From assembly GCF_016758195.1 (NCBI RefSeq), contig NZ_QYAC01000008.1, positions 157,507 through 221,506 on the forward strand: a DNA stretch of 64,000 nucleotides. The letters run 5' to 3'. Under the pieces are notes generated by a model. It did no database searches, was not told the DNA's origin, and saw only the letters and a list, made by a program, of their open reading frames with translations. Positions within the stretch are counted from its first letter, which is position 1, and each line of letters starts with the position of its first letter. Origin of the DNA: Leucobacter chromiireducens subsp. solipictus. Its GTDB lineage: Bacteria; Actinomycetota; Actinomycetes; Actinomycetales; Microbacteriaceae. Below, piece by piece: positions 8,328-17,029 of this stretch. The translations under genes and the position numbers were made by a program.

Positions 8328-10825
8328 GGACACGGGGGCGACTGCGGGTGCTGCTCGGCGCCGCCCCCGGCGTGGGGAAAACCTACGCGATGCTCGAGGA
8401 GGGGCACCGGCTGCGGGACGCGGGATCGGACGTGGTCATCGCGATCGTCGAGACGCACGGACGGGCCGCGACCGCGGCTGCGGCGCGGGGGCTGCCCGAG
8501 ATCCCGCGCCGCAGCAGTGTGCACCGAGGGGTGACCCTCGCGGAGATGGACCTCGACGCCGTGCTCGCGCGGGCTCCGCAGCTCGCGCTTGTCGACGAGC
8601 TGGCGCACACGAACGCCGCCGGGTCCCGCAACGAGAAGCGGTGGCAGGACGTCGCCGAGTTGCTCGACGCCGGGATCGACGTGCTCTCGACGCTCAACAT
8701 CCAGCACATCGCCTCGGTGAACGACGTGGTGGAGCAGATCACGGGGGTGCCGCAGCGCGAGACGGTGCCGGATCGCTTCCTGCGCGAGGCCGACCAGATC
8801 GAGGTGATCGACCTTGCCCCGCAGGCGCTGCGCGATCGGCTCGCGGGCGGGGTCGTCTACCCGGCCGAGCGCATCGACGCGGCGCTCTCGAACTATTTTC
8901 GCCTCGGCAACCTCACCGCGCTGCGTGAGCTCGCGCTGCTGTGGCTCGCGGACGAGGTGGATCAGGCCCTCACGAGTTACCGGAGTGAGCACGGCATCGA
9001 CCGCACCTGGGAGGCGCGCGAGCGCGTGGTCGTCGCGCTCACGGGCGGGTCCGAGGGGGAGACGCTGCTGCGGCGCGGAGCGCGGATCGCGGCGCGCGCC
9101 GCCGGTGGTGCCCTGGTCGCCGTCCACGTGACCAGCCCCGACGGCCTGCGCAGCGACCACCCGGCCGCCCTCGCCCAGCAGCGTGCCCTCACCGAGCAAT
9201 TGGGCGGCAGCTACCACCAGGTGCTGGGGGGCGACGTGCCGACCGCACTCGTGGAGTTTGCCCGCTCGCACAACGCGACCCAGCTCGTGCTCGGCGCGAG
9301 CCGCCGCGGCCGCCTCGCCGCCGCGGTCACGGGGCCGGGGATCGGCGCGAGCGTGATCCGGGAGTCCGGCGACATTGACGTGCACATCGTGCCGCACGCC
9401 GCGGCCGCCGGGGGCACGCGTGCGCTGCCGCGCCTGGGCGGCGGGCTCACGATCCGGCGTCGCCTCGCGGGGTTCGCGCTGGCGCTCGTCGGCGGCCCGC
9501 TGCTGACCTGGCTGCTGTACGCGCTGCGCAGCCCGGAGTCGATCACGGGGGATGTGCTCAGCTACCAATTGCTGGTGGTCGTCGTCGCGCTGGTGGGCGG
9601 GCTGTGGCCCGCGCTCTTCGCCGCCGTCCTCTCGGGCATCACGCTCGACTTCCTGTTCATCGCGCCACTGTTCACCGTCACGATCACGGATCCGCTGCAC
9701 GTCGTCGCGCTGCTGCTGTACATGACGATCGCGGCGCTCGTGAGCTACGTGGTGGATCGGGCCGCGCGCACCGCTCGGGCCGCCCGGCGCGCGGCCGCGG
9801 AGTCCGAGCTGATCCAGACGGCGGCGGGCAGCGTGCTCCGCGGCGACAACGCGGTCCAGGCGCTCGTGGATCGCGTCCGCGAGGCGTTTGGGTTGCGCGG
9901 GGTCACACTCACCGAAGGCGGGGACGTGGTGGCCGTTTCGGGGGAGTGCGACGGACCGGCCGCCACCCAGCACCCGGTCGGCGCGGCCGCCGAACTCGCG
10001 CTGTACGGTCCGGACCTCCCCGCGGCGGCGCAGCGCCTCCTCGCGGTGCTGATCGCCCAGCTCGACGCGGCGCTCGAACACCAGCATCTCGCGGACACCG
10101 CCAGCGAGATCGAGCCGATCGCCGCCTCGGACCGCGTGCGCGGGGCCCTGCTTTCCGCCCTCAGCCACGATCTGCGGCGGCCGCTGGCCGCGGCGACCGC
10201 GGCCGTCGGGGGTCTCCGTGCCGCCGGCCCCCACCTGTCCGGGGAGGATCGCGGCGCCCTCCTCGAGACCGCGGAGGAGAGCCTCGCCGCGTTGACGGCC
10301 CTGGTCACGGACCTGCTCGACGTGACCCGTCTCCAGGCGGATGCGCTCACGATCGAACCCGTCGCGCTGGATCCGGCGGACGTGGTCGGTCCGGCGCTCG
10401 ATGAACTCGGGCTCGGGCCCGCGGAGGTCTCGCTCGCGCTCGCGCACGATGAGCGGCAGGCGCTTGCGGATCCGGTGCTGCTGCAGCGGGCCCTCGTGAA
10501 TCTGCTCGCCAACGCGCGCCGCTTCGCCCCGGCGGGCACGGCGGTGCTGATCGCGAGCAGCACGTTTGCGGGTCGGGTCGAGCTGCGGGTCGTGGATCAC
10601 GGGCCGGGGATCGCGCCGGATCGCCGCGGCGAGGTGTTCCAGCCGTTCCAGCGGCTCGGCGACACGGATAACAGCACCGGGCTCGGCCTGGGGCTCGCGC
10701 TCTCCAAGGGCTTCGTCGAGGCGATGGGTGGCACACTGGAACCCGAGGATACGCCGGGAGGGGGGCTCACGATGGTGGTGTCGTTGCGGGCCGCCCCCGC
10801 GCCTGCGGAGGTGGCCGAAACGTGA
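8324..10825 (+). CDS. kdpD: KdpD, osmosensitive K+ sensor histidine kinase
   Basis: An 833-residue sensor kinase. The N-terminal KdpD domain has a Walker-like GAAPGVGKTYAMLEEG near residues 10 to 25 and DELAHTN plus LNIQHIASVND. A universal-stress-protein-like domain (VVVALTGGSEGETLL and VLGASRRGRL) follows, then about four membrane helices (residues about 380 to 480), a GAF-like region, and a histidine-kinase core with the H-box SHDLRRPLAAA (His near 614), N-box NLLANARRF and GLGLGLAL. It senses K+ limitation and phosphorylates KdpE. It overlaps kdpC and kdpE by 4 bp each. The H-box has R-R-P rather than the common R-T-P. Confidence 0.96.
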   Translation: MRTRGRLRVLLGAAPGVGKTYAMLEEGHRLRDAGSDVVIAIVETHGRAATAAAARGLPEIPRRSSVHRGVTLAEMDLDAVLARAPQLALVDELAHTNAAGSRNEKRWQDVAELLDAGIDVLSTLNIQHIASVNDVVEQITGVPQRETVPDRFLREADQIEVIDLAPQALRDRLAGGVVYPAERIDAALSNYFRLGNLTALRELALLWLADEVDQALTSYRSEHGIDRTWEARERVVVALTGGSEGETLLRRGARIAARAAGGALVAVHVTSPDGLRSDHPAALAQQRALTEQLGGSYHQVLGGDVPTALVEFARSHNATQLVLGASRRGRLAAAVTGPGIGASVIRESGDIDVHIVPHAAAAGGTRALPRLGGGLTIRRRLAGFALALVGGPLLTWLLYALRSPESITGDVLSYQLLVVVVALVGGLWPALFAAVLSGITLDFLFIAPLFTVTITDPLHVVALLLYMTIAALVSYVVDRAARTARAARRAAAESELIQTAAGSVLRGDNAVQALVDRVREAFGLRGVTLTEGGDVVAVSGECDGPAATQHPVGAAAELALYGPDLPAAAQRLLAVLIAQLDAALEHQHLADTASEIEPIAASDRVRGALLSALSHDLRRPLAAATAAVGGLRAAGPHLSGEDRGALLETAEESLAALTALVTDLLDVTRLQADALTIEPVALDPADVVGPALDELGLGPAEVSLALAHDERQALADPVLLQRALVNLLANARRFAPAGTAVLIASSTFAGRVELRVVDHGPGIAPDRRGEVFQPFQRLGDTDNSTGLGLGLALSKGFVEAMGGTLEPEDTPGGGLTMVVSLRAAPAPAEVAET

Positions 10826-11553
10826 AGCTGTTGCTCGCCGACGACGATCCGCAGTTGCTGCGCGCCCTGCGGATCACCCTGACCTCGCAGGGCTACGAGA
10901 TCCTCACCGCCGTCGATGGGGCGGCGGCGATTTCCGCCGCGATCGCGCAGCATCCCGATCTCTTGATCCTGGATCTGGGGATGCCGCGGCTCGACGGCGT
11001 CGAGGTGATTCACGCGGTGCGCGGGTGGTCGGAGGCACCGATTCTCGTCGTGTCGGGCCGCGCGGGGACCGCGGACAAGGTCGAGGCGCTCGATGCGGGT
11101 GCCGACGACTACCTGACAAAGCCGTTCTCGGTGGAGGAGTTGCTGGCGCGGGTGCGCGCGCTCACGCGGCGCGTTCCACAGCGCGACCCCGCGCGCCAGG
11201 AGGCACCCGACCTCGTGGTCCAGCTGGGGGAGATCACGGTCGATCTCGCCGCGCGCAGCGTGGTGGACACCGCGGGTGGCGGGCGGCGGCAGATCCGGCT
11301 CACCCCGACGGAGTGGCAGATGATCGACCTGCTGGCGCGCAACGCGGGTCGGCTGGTCACGCGGCAGACGCTGCTGACGCACATCTGGGGGACGGAACAC
11401 GTCACCGATACCGGATACCTGCGGCTCTACATGTCGCAACTGCGCAAGAAACTGGAGCGCGATGCGAGCGCTCCGCGCTTCCTGCTCACCGAGCCCGGGA
11501 TGGGGTATCGGCTCCAGCTGGCGGGCGGTGACGGCGTGGCGTCGCGCGCTTAA
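10822..11553 (+). CDS. kdpE: KdpE, response regulator of kdp
   Basis: A 243-residue OmpR/PhoB-type regulator. The receiver domain shows LLADDDP at the start, the phospho-acceptor Asp51 in LLILDLGMPRLDG, and the conserved Lys in DDYLTKPFSVEELLARV. The winged-helix domain spans about residues 130 to 230 (LTPTEWQMIDLLARN, DTGYLRLYMSQLRKKLE). It starts with GTG overlapping the kdpD stop (GTGA). It should activate kdp transcription; candidate sites are the direct repeats at 3487-3529. Confidence 0.96.
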   Translation: MKLLLADDDPQLLRALRITLTSQGYEILTAVDGAAAISAAIAQHPDLLILDLGMPRLDGVEVIHAVRGWSEAPILVVSGRAGTADKVEALDAGADDYLTKPFSVEELLARVRALTRRVPQRDPARQEAPDLVVQLGEITVDLAARSVVDTAGGGRRQIRLTPTEWQMIDLLARNAGRLVTRQTLLTHIWGTEHVTDTGYLRLYMSQLRKKLERDASAPRFLLTEPGMGYRLQLAGGDGVASRA

Positions 11554-11635
11554 CCGGAATGTTATGTGCGCGGGTGGCGCGATCCGGCGCGCAATTCCGC
11601 GCCCCGAGCGCCCGGCAGCAGCCTCTGTATGGAGC

Positions 11636-11681
11636 GGGGTAGAGACTCTGTAGGTCTACCCCGCCCCCGGGGTACTACACT
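11636..11681 (+). promoter_or_regulatory. Inverted repeat and -10 box before the amino-acid ABC operon
   Basis: GGGGTAGA (11636-11643) and TCTACCCC (11655-11662) form a perfect 8-bp inverted repeat. A plausible -10 box TACACT lies at 11676-11681, which would put the right arm over the -35 region. This geometry fits a repressor operator, but a terminator hairpin for kdp is also possible; there is no T tract. Confidence 0.45.
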
Positions 11682-11733
11682 CAGAGCGACATGCACCACC
11701 CGGAGCCCCGTCGGCTTCACATTGGAGAAATCA

Positions 11734-12618
11734 ATGAAGATTCGTTACGCGCTTCCCGCGCTCGCCGCCGCCACCGTACTCACCCTCACCGGGTGCGTCA
11801 CCAACGAGGAGGGCCCGCAGCAGGAGTCCACCGATACCTCGAAGATCACCGTTGACGAGGCCGCAGTGGCGCTCCTCCCGGCCGAGATCAAGGACAAGGG
11901 CGAACTGGTGCTCGGCACCGACGCCTCCTACCCGCCGAACGAGTACAAGAACTCCTCCGGCGAGATCGTGGGCTGGGGCGTCGACCTGGCCAACGCCGTC
12001 AGCGCGCGCCTGGGCCTCGAACCCAAGTGGGAAGAAGCCGGCTTCGACACGATCATCCCGAGCATCCAGGGCGGGGCCATGGACATGGGATCCTCCTCCT
12101 TCACCGACAACGCCGAGCGGCAGAAGACCGTCGACTTCGTGAACTTCTACGAGGCCGGTGTGCTCTGGGCCGCGCCGGTGGGCAAGACCGTCGACCCGAA
12201 CAACGCGTGCGGCCTGAAGGTCGCCGTGCAGGCGGGCACCTTCGAGCACACCGACGAGCTCCCCGCGAAGTCGCAGGCCTGCGAGGACGCCGGCAAGCCC
12301 GCCATCGAGATCATGCCGTTCGAGGGCCAGGCTGAGGCCACCAACGCCGTGGTGCTGGGCCAGGCGGAGGCGTTCAGCGCCGACTCGCCCGTGACGCTCG
12401 ACGCGATTGCCGCGCAGAGCGACAAGATCGAGGCCGCAGGCGAGACCTTCGACGTCGCCCCCTACGGCTACGCGCTGCCGAAGGACTCGGACCTGACGAA
12501 GGCCGTGCAGGCCGCCCTGCAGTCGCTCATGGACGACGGCACGTACCTCGAGATCCTGACGAAGGCCGGGGTCGAGGACGGGGCCATCGAGAAGGCCACC
12601 ATTAACGCCGGTTCCTGA
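11734..12618 (+). CDS. Amino-acid ABC transporter substrate-binding lipoprotein
   Basis: A 294-residue extracytoplasmic binding protein of the polar amino-acid family (SBP_bac_3). It has a lipoprotein signal with lipobox LTGC (Cys about 22) followed by an acidic/Gln-rich linker, then the domain (LVLGTDASYPPNEY, GWGVDLANAVSARLGLEPKW, MDMGSSSFTDNAERQKTVDFVNFY). The ATG at 11734 was chosen over upstream in-frame starts because it begins the signal peptide and follows TTGGAGAAA. Permease and ATPase genes follow. The exact amino acid cannot be told. Confidence 0.92.
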   Translation: MKIRYALPALAAATVLTLTGCVTNEEGPQQESTDTSKITVDEAAVALLPAEIKDKGELVLGTDASYPPNEYKNSSGEIVGWGVDLANAVSARLGLEPKWEEAGFDTIIPSIQGGAMDMGSSSFTDNAERQKTVDFVNFYEAGVLWAAPVGKTVDPNNACGLKVAVQAGTFEHTDELPAKSQACEDAGKPAIEIMPFEGQAEATNAVVLGQAEAFSADSPVTLDAIAAQSDKIEAAGETFDVAPYGYALPKDSDLTKAVQAALQSLMDDGTYLEILTKAGVEDGAIEKATINAGS

Positions 12619-12650
12619 GGCCCTGAGTACTGAGGGGGACGTCGTACCTC

Positions 12651-13652
12651 ATGACTGAACACACGAGCGGGGCTTCGGGCGCGAACCCGAAGCCCCAGCC
12701 GTTCTACGAATCCGAGCCGATCGAAGCGATCAAGCTGAAGCACCCGGGCCGCGTGGTGCTCGCGGTCGTGCTGCTGGCGCTCGCGGCGCTGTTCATCTTC
12801 GACGCCGCGAACCGCGAGGCCTTCAACTGGCCCGAGGTCGGCAAGTATCTCTTCGACACCCGCATCGTCGCGGCCGTGGGCTACACGCTGCAGCTCACCG
12901 TCTACTCGATGGTGATCGCGATCGTGCTGGGCATCGCCCTCGCCGTGATGCGGCTCTCGCCCAACCCCGTGGTGAAGGCCGTCGCCTGGGTGTACCTCTG
13001 GATCTTCCGCGGCACCCCGGTGTACGTGCAGCTGACCTTCTGGGGCCTGTTTGCCGTGATCTACCCGCAGCTCACCATCGGGCTGCCGTTCATGGACCCG
13101 ATCTTCGCCTTTGAGACGAAGACGATCATGACCGCGTTCACGCTCGCGATCATCGGCCTCGCGCTGAACGAGGCCGCCTACATGGCCGAGATCGTACGCG
13201 CGGGGCTCCTGTCCGTGGACAAGGGGCAGGACGAGGCCGCCGAGGCGCTGGGCCTGGGCTGGTGGCACACCATGACCCGCGTCGTGCTGCCGCAGGCGAT
13301 GCGCGTGATCATCCCGCCCACCGGCAACGAGGTGATCTCGATGCTGAAGACCACCTCACTCGTCAACGCCGTGCCGTTCACGCTTGAGCTGTTCATGAAG
13401 CAGAAGGACATCGCGGCGGTGACCTACAACCCGGTGCCGATGCTCATCGTGGCGTCGATCTGGTACCTGGTGGTCACCTCGATCCTGATGGTGGGCCAGT
13501 ACTTCCTCGAACGCCACTTCGCGAAGGGGGTCGGGGCGCGCCCCGACGTGATGAAACCGAGCATTCCCACCGGCGTGATCGGCGTGGTGGGCACCGAGGA
13601 CCCCGGCACCGAGGGTGCCGCAGGAACACCGCGAGCTGGGGGAGCAGCATGA
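12651..13652 (+). CDS. Amino-acid ABC transporter permease
   Basis: A 333-residue permease of the His/Glu/Gln/Arg type. Membrane helices cover about residues 35 to 290, and the EAA loop that contacts the ATPase is clear: [21 protein letters not shown] followed by [12 protein letters not shown]. The C-terminal tail after the last helix (ERHFAKGVG onward) is longer than usual and Gly/Thr/Pro-rich. The stop overlaps the start of the ATPase gene (ATGA), so the genes are co-translated. It would move an amino acid across the membrane with its neighbours. Confidence 0.93.
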   Translation: MTEHTSGASGANPKPQPFYESEPIEAIKLKHPGRVVLAVVLLALAALFIFDAANREAFNWPEVGKYLFDTRIVAAVGYTLQLTVYSMVIAIVLGIALAVMRLSPNPVVKAVAWVYLWIFRGTPVYVQLTFWGLFAVIYPQLTIGLPFMDPIFAFETKTIMTAFTLAIIGLALNEAAYMAEIVRAGLLSVDKGQDEAAEALGLGWWHTMTRVVLPQAMRVIIPPTGNEVISMLKTTSLVNAVPFTLELFMKQKDIAAVTYNPVPMLIVASIWYLVVTSILMVGQYFLERHFAKGVGARPDVMKPSIPTGVIGVVGTEDPGTEGAAGTPRAGGAA

Positions 13653-14434
13653 CCGTGAACGCAACCGCACTGGCAACGCCGATGGTGCGCGCCGAGGGCG
13701 TCTCGAAGTCGTACGGCTCGAACCTCGTGCTGAAGTCGATCTCCCTGGAAGTGCAGCGGGGCGAGGTGCTCTGCCTGGTCGGCCCGTCCGGCTCGGGCAA
13801 GTCGACCTTCCTGCGCTGCATCAACCACCTCGAGACCGTCAACGCCGGCCGGCTGTTCGTGGACGGCGAGATCGTGGGGTATCGCGAGCAGGGCGACAAG
13901 CTCTACGAGATGCACCCGCGCGAGGCCGCGAAGCAGCGCCGCGACATCGGCATGGTGTTCCAGCGCTTCAACCTGTTCCCGCACATGACGGCGCTCGAAA
14001 ACGTGATGCTCGCCCCCACGCTGCTCCGCAAGGGCGGCAAGGCGGCGCTCAAGGCGCGGGCGATGGAGCTGCTCGCCCGCGTCGGGCTCGCGGACCGGCA
14101 CGACTACTACCCGGCGCACCTGTCGGGCGGTCAGCAGCAGCGCGTGGCCATTGCGCGGGCGCTCGCGATGGACCCGAAGCTCATGCTGTTCGATGAGCCG
14201 ACCTCGGCGCTCGATCCGGAGCTCGTGGGGGAGGTCTTGGACGTGATGCAGGGCCTTGCCGAGAGCGGCATGACGATGATCGTCGTGACCCACGAGATGG
14301 GCTTCGCGCGCCGGGTCGCCGACAAGCTCGTGTTCATGGACGGCGGCGTGGTCGTCGAAGCGGGCGATCCGGCCGAGGTGCTCGACAACCCGCAGCGGGA
14401 GCGCACCAAGGCGTTCCTCTCCAAGGTGCTGTAG
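13649..14434 (+). CDS. Amino-acid ABC transporter ATP-binding protein
   Basis: A 261-residue ABC ATPase of the GlnQ/HisP class. It has Walker [10 protein letters not shown], a Q-loop in [22 protein letters not shown], the signature LSGGQQQR, Walker [15 protein letters not shown] and the H-loop [16 protein letters not shown] 15-residue-scale insertion ([21 protein letters not shown]) before the Q-loop is common in this subfamily. It is the last gene of the operon; a strong bidirectional hairpin follows immediately. Confidence 0.95.
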   Translation: MTVNATALATPMVRAEGVSKSYGSNLVLKSISLEVQRGEVLCLVGPSGSGKSTFLRCINHLETVNAGRLFVDGEIVGYREQGDKLYEMHPREAAKQRRDIGMVFQRFNLFPHMTALENVMLAPTLLRKGGKAALKARAMELLARVGLADRHDYYPAHLSGGQQQRVAIARALAMDPKLMLFDEPTSALDPELVGEVLDVMQGLAESGMTMIVVTHEMGFARRVADKLVFMDGGVVVEAGDPAEVLDNPQRERTKAFLSKVL

Positions 14435-14437
14435 CGC

Positions 14438-14495
14438 CGAGTACACGAAACGGCCCCGATTCGCGCCTGGCGATCGGGGCCGTTTCGTGTACTCG
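14438..14495. terminator. Bidirectional terminator between convergent genes
   Basis: A perfect 23-bp inverted repeat (arms 14438-14460 and 14473-14495, 12-nt loop) starts 4 bp after the ABC ATPase stop and ends 7 bp before the stop of the opposing cytidylyltransferase gene. It has no T run, as usual in G+C-rich actinobacteria. Confidence 0.9.
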
Positions 14496-14501
14496 GGTGG
14501 G

Positions 14502-14900
14502 TTACGCGTTGACGCCGAGATCCCGCTTGATCTTTGTCGTCGAGACGCCCTCGGTGCGATCCAGGTAGATCACCTCGCAGTAGTCGCGGAGCACCTCGAA
14601 GCGCGGATCGCCCTCCCAGTCGCCGCCCATGACCACCGCGTCGATCTCGTACTTCTGAACGTCGCCGATCTTCTGATCCCAGCTGTGCTCGGGGATCACG
14701 AGGTCCACGTAGCGCACCGCCTCGAGCATGTTCTTGCGCGTTTCGAAGTCGTGGTAGGTCTGCTTTCCCTTCCCCGCGTTGAACTCCTCGGAGGAGGCGG
14801 CGACGACGAGGTAGTCGCCGAGCGCTCGGGCCCGCCGGAGCAGCCGGATGTGTCCCCAGTGCAGGAGATCAAACGTGCCGTAGGTCAGGATCCGCTTCAT
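14502..14900 (-). CDS. tagD: Glycerol-3-phosphate cytidylyltransferase (TagD-like)
   Basis: A 132-residue nucleotidyltransferase with the signature GTFDLLHWGHIRLLRRA near the N-terminus (HxGH motif) and RTEGVSTTKIK at the C-terminus. These match TagD/GCT, which makes CDP-glycerol from CTP and glycerol-3-phosphate for teichoic acid or related cell-wall glycopolymer synthesis. Length is normal. No other teichoic-acid gene is adjacent, so the pathway role is inferred from the family only. Confidence 0.9.
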   Translation of the reverse strand: MKRILTYGTFDLLHWGHIRLLRRARALGDYLVVAASSEEFNAGKGKQTYHDFETRKNMLEAVRYVDLVIPEHSWDQKIGDVQKYEIDAVVMGGDWEGDPRFEVLRDYCEVIYLDRTEGVSTTKIKRDLGVNA

Positions 14901-15033
14901 CCCTCTATCCTAAGCGGTCACCATGGATGCCGCTGAGAGCGCTGTCAAGGGGGTGTTGCCGGGTGCGGGAGGAGCGTAGTGTGGTCCGCACATCAGCCCG
15001 CTCAGGCGGGCGCGAACGGGAGGGGAATCCGCC

Positions 15034-15213
15034 ATGAACCAGGAGTCGCAGCGTAAGACACCGGACCACGAATCCGATCCCGCGCTCAACACCGAGGACG
15101 GACACGAGTGGGTCGACGAGGGCGGTGCGTCCCACCTGGGCCCCGCGACGCACACCGAGTCGGGGCACCCGAATCCCGCCCCCGAGGAGACCGAGGAGAC
15201 CGACACGGAGTGA
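15034..15213 (+). CDS. Small acidic hypothetical protein, 59 aa
   Basis: An ATG at 15034 is preceded by AGGGGA (15021-15026) and opens a 59-residue frame rich in Glu, Asp, Thr, His and Gly (DEGGASHLGPATHTESG in the middle and an EETEETDTE tail). It is predicted to be unstructured and cytoplasmic. I do not recognise a characterised family. Codon bias and a good ribosome-binding site support it. It is divergent from the cytidylyltransferase gene and ends just before a large inverted repeat. Confidence 0.6.
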   Translation: MNQESQRKTPDHESDPALNTEDGHEWVDEGGASHLGPATHTESGHPNPAPEETEETDTE

Positions 15214-15255
15214 GCCCGGCGCGCGGACGCGTCACGAAAACCTCGGAGATTCACG

Positions 15256-15313
15256 AATCCACAGGAGATTTCGACCCGGATCCGGCACCTGGCTCGAGAA
15301 TCTCCTGTGGATT
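15256..15313. terminator. Inverted repeat between convergent genes
   Basis: AATCCACAGGAGATT (15256-15270) and its exact complement AATCTCCTGTGGATT (15299-15313) form 15-bp arms around a 28-nt loop that itself can pair TCGA with TCGA. It lies between the small + strand gene and the opposing SCO4848-type gene, so it probably ends transcription from both sides. Confidence 0.6.
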
Positions 15314-15384
15314 GAGCGAGGGGCGTGCGTCCGCGGCCCGCAGCGCGCGCCCGCGTGGGCCGCGGTGCGGGCCCGTGGGCGTCG

Positions 15385-15603
15385 CTACGCCTGCATCAGG
15401 ACGAGGGCTCCGGCGATCGCCGACAGCACGGCGATCAGCAGCGCGATCCCGATCAGCACCGCGTGCACCGTGAGGAACCGGGTCGCCCGGCCCTGCTCGT
15501 CCCGCGCCCGCGGATCCTTCGCCACCCGCTTCCAGAACTGCGGCCACACGATGATGTTGTAGGCGGCATTGACGAGCAGCAGAATCCCGGCGAAAACAAG
15601 CAT
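15385..15603 (-). CDS. SCO4848-type small membrane protein
   Basis: A 72-residue protein with two membrane helices and a central conserved-looking stretch NIIVWPQFWKRVAKDPRA followed by GRATRFLTVHAVLIG. This matches the SCO4848 family of small actinobacterial membrane proteins, whose function is not known. The gene is divergent from the thioesterase gene, with only 36 bp between the starts. Confidence 0.75.
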   Translation of the reverse strand: MLVFAGILLLVNAAYNIIVWPQFWKRVAKDPRARDEQGRATRFLTVHAVLIGIALLIAVLSAIAGALVLMQA

Positions 15604-15618
15604 GCCTGCAGTCTACGG

Positions 15619-15640
15619 TGGCCACACTATGCTGTGGCCA
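15619..15640. promoter_or_regulatory. Palindrome in the 36-bp divergent promoter
   Basis: TGGCCACA (15619-15626) and TGTGGCCA (15633-15640) are perfect 8-bp arms with a 6-bp spacer. The right arm ends on the first base of the thioesterase ATG. A repressor bound here would block both divergent genes. Confidence 0.45.
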
Positions 15641-16038
15641 TGAGTGAGTATCGGCACGTCGTGCGCAAGTGGGTCAAACCCGAGGACCTGAACCAGCACG
15701 GGGCGCTGTTCGGCGGCCGGCTGCTGCAGTGGGTCGACGAGGAGGCCGCGATCGTGGCCGTCGCGCAGCTCGGCACGATCGACGTGGTCACCCGCCACAT
15801 GTCGGCCATCGACTTCGTCTCCCGCGCTGACCGCGGGGACCTGCTCGAGCTCGAGTACCGCGTGGTCACGTTCGGACGGACCTCGATCACGCTGAGCTGC
15901 CGCGTGGAGAACGCGGTGACCGGGAGCGAGGTGCTCACCCTGAATGAGATCGTGTTCGTGGCGGTCGACAGTGACGGTGCGACCGTGGTGCACGGCCGCA
16001 CCGTGCCCACCACGGGCACCGAGCGCCTCCGCGAGTAA
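15640..16038 (+). CDS. Hotdog-fold acyl-CoA thioesterase
   Basis: A 132-residue hotdog protein of the YciA/BACH acyl-CoA hydrolase group. It has NQHGALFGGRLLQWVDEEAAIVA (residues about 17 to 39, with the active-site Asp/Glu region) and the strands VVTRHMSAIDFVSRADRGDLLELEY. It would release free fatty acid and CoA from acyl-CoA in the cytoplasm. The ATG at 15640 fits the family start; upstream in-frame codons would run through the opposing gene. There is almost no leader, so translation may be leaderless. Confidence 0.88.
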   Translation: MSEYRHVVRKWVKPEDLNQHGALFGGRLLQWVDEEAAIVAVAQLGTIDVVTRHMSAIDFVSRADRGDLLELEYRVVTFGRTSITLSCRVENAVTGSEVLTLNEIVFVAVDSDGATVVHGRTVPTTGTERLRE

Positions 16039-16050
16039 CCCGCCCAGCCG

Positions 16051-16152
16051 GGCTGCACCTTGCTGCACCCTGCTGCACCGCACTGCATCCGCCGAGAACG
16101 CGATTTCGCACCTGTGTGAATCACAACAGGTGCGAAATCGCGTTCTCGGCGG
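16051..16152. terminator. Tandem decamers and 27-bp-arm hairpin
   Basis: Four 10-bp units related to TGCTGCACCC run from 16051 to 16090. They are followed by a perfect 27-bp inverted repeat (arms 16089-16115 and 16126-16152, 10-nt loop). It lies between the thioesterase gene and the opposing acetyltransferase gene and is probably a bidirectional terminator. Confidence 0.8.
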
Positions 16153-16212
16153 GGGTTGGTGCGGAGCTTGGCGCGGTGCCCTGCGCGAAGCGTGGCGCGG
16201 CGCGTGCGCGGC

Positions 16213-16680
16213 CTAGCGGCGGGGCGCGAGGTCGTAGGTGACCCAGGGGGTCTGCGTGGCGACGCGGTCGTACAGTCGGCGCGCGGTCGCGTTGCTGTCG
16301 GCGGTGATCCAGCGCACCAGCGCGGCCCCCTCGTCAGCGGCGATCTCGGCCAGGCGGTCGAGGATCGCGCCGCCGGCCCCGGATCCGCGGGCGGTCTCGG
16401 CGGTGAACAGGTCGTCGAGGTACAGCCCGTGACCGCCGTCGATGGGCCGCGCGAAGCGTCGGAAATGCCCGATCCCGACGGGGACGCCGCCGGCCTCCGC
16501 GATGAGGCCGCGGGTCTCGTGGGCGGAATCCATGAGCCACCCCCACACGGTGTCGTACACCGCGTCGTCGTGCGGCTTGCCGTAGAAGTCGCGGTACCCG
16601 CGGTAGAGCTCACCCCACGCCGCGCGATCCTCCGCGGCGATCGGGCGAACGGTGACCGCGGACTCCGGTGCGGCGCTCAC
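16213..16680 (-). CDS. GNAT-family N-acetyltransferase
   Basis: A 155-residue GNAT domain protein. It has the N-terminal VTVRPIAAEDRAAWGEL, the central strand pair VPVGIGHFR and GLYLDDLFT, and the acetyl-CoA loop ARGSGAGGAILDRLAEIA. The substrate is unknown. The GTG at 16680 was chosen because it overlaps the stop of the upstream cupin gene (GTGA) and begins just before the conserved domain. The pairing suggests that the two proteins act on the same small molecule. Confidence 0.85.
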   Translation of the reverse strand: MSAAPESAVTVRPIAAEDRAAWGELYRGYRDFYGKPHDDAVYDTVWGWLMDSAHETRGLIAEAGGVPVGIGHFRRFARPIDGGHGLYLDDLFTAETARGSGAGGAILDRLAEIAADEGAALVRWITADSNATARRLYDRVATQTPWVTYDLAPRR

Positions 16681-16967
16681 GCGAGGCGCTCCGTCTCGAC
16701 GAAGACGATGTTCTCGGTCGAAGTGCGGTTCTCGACCTGGTGCTCCGAGCCCGCCGACCGGGTGTAGCTCTGCCCCGCGACGAGCTCCGCGACGATCTCG
16801 CTGCCGTCGGCGTTCGTGACGTGCATGGTGTCGGTGACCATGGGGACCACCACGTACTCGTAGTCGTGGCGGTGCATCGGGATGACGCCGCCCGGCTCGA
16901 TGGTCCACTGCGTGACGCGGAAGTACTCGTTTTCCAGCTGTACTTCGCCGTGTGATCCGGTGCTCAT
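16677..16967 (-). CDS. Cupin-domain protein
   Basis: A 96-residue single-domain cupin. It has the metal-binding first motif PGGVIPMHRHDYEYVVVPM with His-x-His and a C-terminal strand with GSEHQVENRT. Such proteins bind a metal and act as small isomerases, dioxygenases or sensors; the substrate cannot be told. It is the first gene of a two-gene operon with the acetyltransferase. Confidence 0.82.
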   Translation of the reverse strand: MSTGSHGEVQLENEYFRVTQWTIEPGGVIPMHRHDYEYVVVPMVTDTMHVTNADGSEIVAELVAGQSYTRSAGSEHQVENRTSTENIVFVETERLA

Positions 16968-17029
16968 GATCCTCCTTGATGTCTGAGTGGTGGGCGGTGC
17001 CCAGAGCCGCAGCTGCGGTGATCCCTAGC

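Noticed and set aside
7838..10600. A 920-codon open frame on the minus strand across kdpC and kdpD
   Set aside because: It is antisense to well-recognised genes, is rich in Arg/Gly/Gln/His as expected from reading G+C-rich codons backwards, and has no family signature.
16089..16152. Small RNA gene
   Set aside because: The 27-bp hairpin lies exactly between two convergent genes, so a terminator is the simpler reading; no promoter was seen.
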